A stretch of 6,047 nucleotides of DNA, from positions 1 to 6,047 of the forward strand of contig JANYBU010000065.1 of NCBI GenBank assembly GCA_025360665.1, written 5' to 3'. The position numbers and the translations under genes are program-made. The notes under the pieces were generated by a model that ran no database searches, was not told the origin of the DNA, and was given only the letters and a program-made list of their open reading frames with translations. Numbering within the stretch: the stretch's first letter is position 1; every line of letters begins with the position of its first letter. The stretch comes from Nitrospira sp. (lineage in GTDB: Bacteria; Nitrospirota; Nitrospiria; Nitrospirales; Nitrospiraceae). Shown here piece after piece: positions 4,855 to 6,047 of this stretch.

Positions 4855-5364
4855 GTGGAAGAACTCACCGATATATTGGTTGGTCTTGAACAGCGAATCA
4901 GCGCTTACAAGAACCGGCTTCAAGAACTCGAAAAGAAACGTCGTCGGTTGGACGACGAAATCGCCACGATCAAGAAATACTTGGAGTTGGCGGAAACGCT
5001 CTATCGCGTCGAAGCCGACAAAGTCAAGCTCGCCAGTCTCTCCAGTCAATTTTACTCCGACGAAAAAGGTGCTCGTCAGCGACCGAACACGGATGTCACC
5101 GACCAGTCGAGGGAAATCCTCATGGGGCGGAGCAAGTATTCCGGGAAAAGCGTGTCGGAAGCCGCGTACGAAATGCTCCGCGAGGCAAATCGCCCGATGC
5201 ACGCAAAAGAACTTGTGCAACGATTGGTCGAGGGGGGACTCCAGATCAAGGGGAAAACGCCACTGACATCTGTGGCCACGTCCTTAAAGCGGGATAAGCG
5301 GTTCAGGAAAGTGGGTCCGAATACGTTCGAGGCATTGGAAGAAGCCCTGATCCACGCAGTGTAG
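4855..5364 (+). CDS. Coiled-coil protein with C-terminal HARE-HTH winged-helix domain
   Basis: A 169-residue protein from a GTG start, with GGGGG 7 nt upstream. Residues about 8-50 form a charged heptad-like coiled coil (LEQRISAYKNRLQELEKKRR, then LDDEIATIKKYLEL), suggesting dimerisation. Residues about 60-95 look like a polar linker. Residues about 97-160 fit the HARE-HTH domain: SVSEAAYEMLREANRPMHAK, then ELVQRLVEGGLQIKGKTPL and SLKRDKRFRKVGPNTFEAL. This winged helix occurs in the RNA polymerase delta subunit, ASXL proteins and some restriction or DNA-modification enzymes, where it is thought to contact DNA or chromatin-like complexes. No enzymatic domain is fused here, so a small DNA-binding or transcription-associated role is the reasonable inference. 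A strong promoter carrying repeated GCAAGC motifs lies directly upstream, and autoregulation is possible. A lysine-rich micro-ORF and a hairpin follow it. Confidence 0.82.
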   Translation: MEELTDILVGLEQRISAYKNRLQELEKKRRRLDDEIATIKKYLELAETLYRVEADKVKLASLSSQFYSDEKGARQRPNTDVTDQSREILMGRSKYSGKSVSEAAYEMLREANRPMHAKELVQRLVEGGLQIKGKTPLTSVATSLKRDKRFRKVGPNTFEALEEALIHAV

Positions 5365-5413
5365 TGCGTCTGGGCCAGTTAGACCTTAAAAGACACGAAG
5401 GGGGGTGAGAGTC

Positions 5414-5449
5414 TTGGCGACGAAGAAAGCAGCAAAGAAGAAGAAGTAG
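5414..5449 (+). CDS. Lysine-rich 11-codon micro-ORF
   Basis: TTG at 5414 opens MATKKAAKKKK, ending at TAG 5447-5449. GGGGGG (5400-5405) lies 8 nt upstream. An in-frame GTG at 5405 would instead give MRVLATKKAAKKKK. The sequence resembles the Lys/Ala-rich tails of histone-H1-like bacterial proteins and of HU variants. It lies 49 nt after the HARE-HTH gene and just before a strong hairpin, so it would sit on the same transcript. It may be a real basic peptide, the relic of a longer lysine-rich tail, or a chance purine-rich stretch. Confidence 0.3.
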   Translation: MATKKAAKKKK

Positions 5450-5467
5450 TCCCCGCCTTGATTCGAG

Positions 5468-5497
5468 CGTCGGGAGCGAGGCCACTTGCTCCCGACG
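5468..5497 (+). terminator. Strong hairpin, probable transcription terminator
   Basis: CGTCGGGAGCGAG (5468-5480) pairs with CTTGCTCCCGACG (5485-5497) around a GCCA tetraloop. That gives 13 pairs, of which one is a G-U wobble when read as plus-strand RNA. It lies 18 nt after the lysine-rich micro-ORF and between convergent transcription units. A canonical T-tract is missing (TTAAATC follows), so termination is inferred from stem strength and position. The wobble becomes a mismatch in the minus-strand RNA, favouring plus-strand use. Confidence 0.6.
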
Positions 5498-5534
5498 TTA
5501 AATCACATCTCAGTTATCCGTACGTCAAGTAACA

Positions 5535-5554
5535 TCTGGCCTATTGAGGCAAGA
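5535..5554 (-). terminator. Weak hairpin downstream of lpxC
   Basis: TCT-G-GCCT / AGGC-A-AGA pairs over seven positions with one mismatch around an ATTG loop, about 34 nt beyond the lpxC stop on the minus strand. No clear U-tract follows on that strand, so this is only a candidate end for the lpxC transcript. Confidence 0.22.
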
Positions 5555-5587
5555 CCACGAGCAGAATTCCATTTAAGAGGATGAGTG

Positions 5588-6047
5588 TTAGGAGGCTTGT
5601 AGGGCCACCAGCGATGCGAATCGTGGCGCGGCTATAGCAGGGCGAGGCTCAGATGCAGCGACTGTTTCGTCGGCATTGAGCAATACCCAACTGCCTGGAT
5701 GGTTGAGAATCTGTTGAACAAGGCGCGTGTGCATTGCATGCCCCGAGCGCTCGGCGATCACGTGGCCAATAAAAGGCACGCTGAGCAACGAAAAGTCCCC
5801 GATCAGGTCCAAGATCTTGTGACGGACGAATTCATTGGCAAAGCGAAGGCCTGATTCATTGAGAATGCCGTCCTGAGACAGGATGATCGTATTATCCAGG
5901 CTGCCACCCTGGCCAAGCCCGCGAGCCCAGAGGGCTTCCACTTCCTGCAAGAACCCAAATGTCCTGGCGTCTGCGATCTCGCGCTCAAACGCATAAGCTG
6001 AGTGCTCATAGACGTAAGTCTGAGTCTGGATCAACGGATGATTATAG
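5588..6047 (-). CDS. lpxC: UDP-3-O-acyl-N-acetylglucosamine deacetylase, C-terminal part (LpxC, partial)
   Basis: LpxC is the zinc-dependent cytoplasmic deacetylase that catalyses the committed step of lipid A synthesis. This window holds its C-terminal half or so; the frame stays open to the right edge (preceding residues YNHP), so the TTG at 6034 is internal, not a start. Visible signatures are FEREIADARTFGFLQEVEAL, GGSLDNTIILSQDGILNESG, and FVRHKILDLIGDF. The last carries two zinc ligands (His at 5819-5821 and Asp four residues later, matching His238 and Asp242 of Aquifex LpxC) and the adjacent Lys. RSGHAMH carries the catalytic His (His265 equivalent). The first zinc His lies in the missing N-terminal part. 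About 50 residues follow the catalytic His, ending in an Ala/Pro/Ser-rich tail. All visible catalytic residues are intact. Confidence 0.95.
   Translation of the reverse strand, partial: YNHPLIQTQTYVYEHSAYAFEREIADARTFGFLQEVEALWARGLGQGGSLDNTIILSQDGILNESGLRFANEFVRHKILDLIGDFSLLSVPFIGHVIAERSGHAMHTRLVQQILNHPGSWVLLNADETVAASEPRPAIAAPRFASLVALQAS

Noticed and set aside
4769..5266. Plus-strand 165-codon frame rich in Arg, Ser and Lys
   Set aside because: It overlaps the HARE-HTH gene in another frame; the residue bias is typical of an out-of-frame reading, and it would start before the better promoter.
6032..6034. TTG as the start of a 148-aa protein on the minus strand
   Set aside because: The frame continues open to the window edge and the preceding residues fit internal LpxC sequence, so the gene is partial rather than starting here.

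Overview
The window looks like chromosomal DNA of a Gram-negative bacterium, most likely a Nitrospira-type member of the Nitrospirota. LpxC (lipid A synthesis) points to a Gram-negative outer membrane. The placement in Nitrospira rests on recollection of a palindromic intergenic element (393-518) and of similar protein sequences, so it is inference. No tRNA, rRNA or CRISPR array was seen.

Left edge (1-644). The window opens in the last 33 codons of a probable ISL3-family transposase. A GGGTCTTC-type terminal inverted repeat ends at about 143. An open 5'-truncated gene remnant follows directly (144-326). A 126-bp palindromic MITE-like element (393-518) lies between it and the first intact gene.

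Plus-strand pair (645-2897). A pterin-4a-carbinolamine dehydratase is followed 42 nt later by a large cobalamin-binding-like radical SAM protein. The latter is of the RiPP-maturation type 1 family and carries a C-x7-C-x2-C cluster motif. No precursor peptide is visible, so its substrate is unknown.

Minus-strand block (2919-4596). Read 5' to 3' on the minus strand, this block holds an inositol-monophosphatase family protein (SuhB-like), an unrecognised 94-aa protein, and an AhpD/CMD-like protein resembling the peroxidase-like partner of arsenosugar biosynthesis. The inositol monophosphatase gene has a TATAAT so close to its only possible ATG that its mRNA is probably leaderless. A patch of short nested inverted repeats separates the last two genes.

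Right part (4597-6047). An AT-richer intergenic stretch holds a doubtful 37-codon ORF and a strong sigma-70-like promoter overlaid with repeated GCAAGC motifs. This promoter drives a coiled-coil plus HARE-HTH (winged-helix) protein. Downstream are an 11-codon lysine-rich micro-ORF and a strong 13-bp hairpin, which probably ends the unit. The window closes in the C-terminal half of lpxC on the minus strand, running off the right edge.

The genes do not form one obvious pathway. The most unusual items are the orphan RiPP-type radical SAM enzyme next to a pterin dehydratase, and the HARE-HTH unit with its operator-like repeats and lysine-rich micro-ORF.
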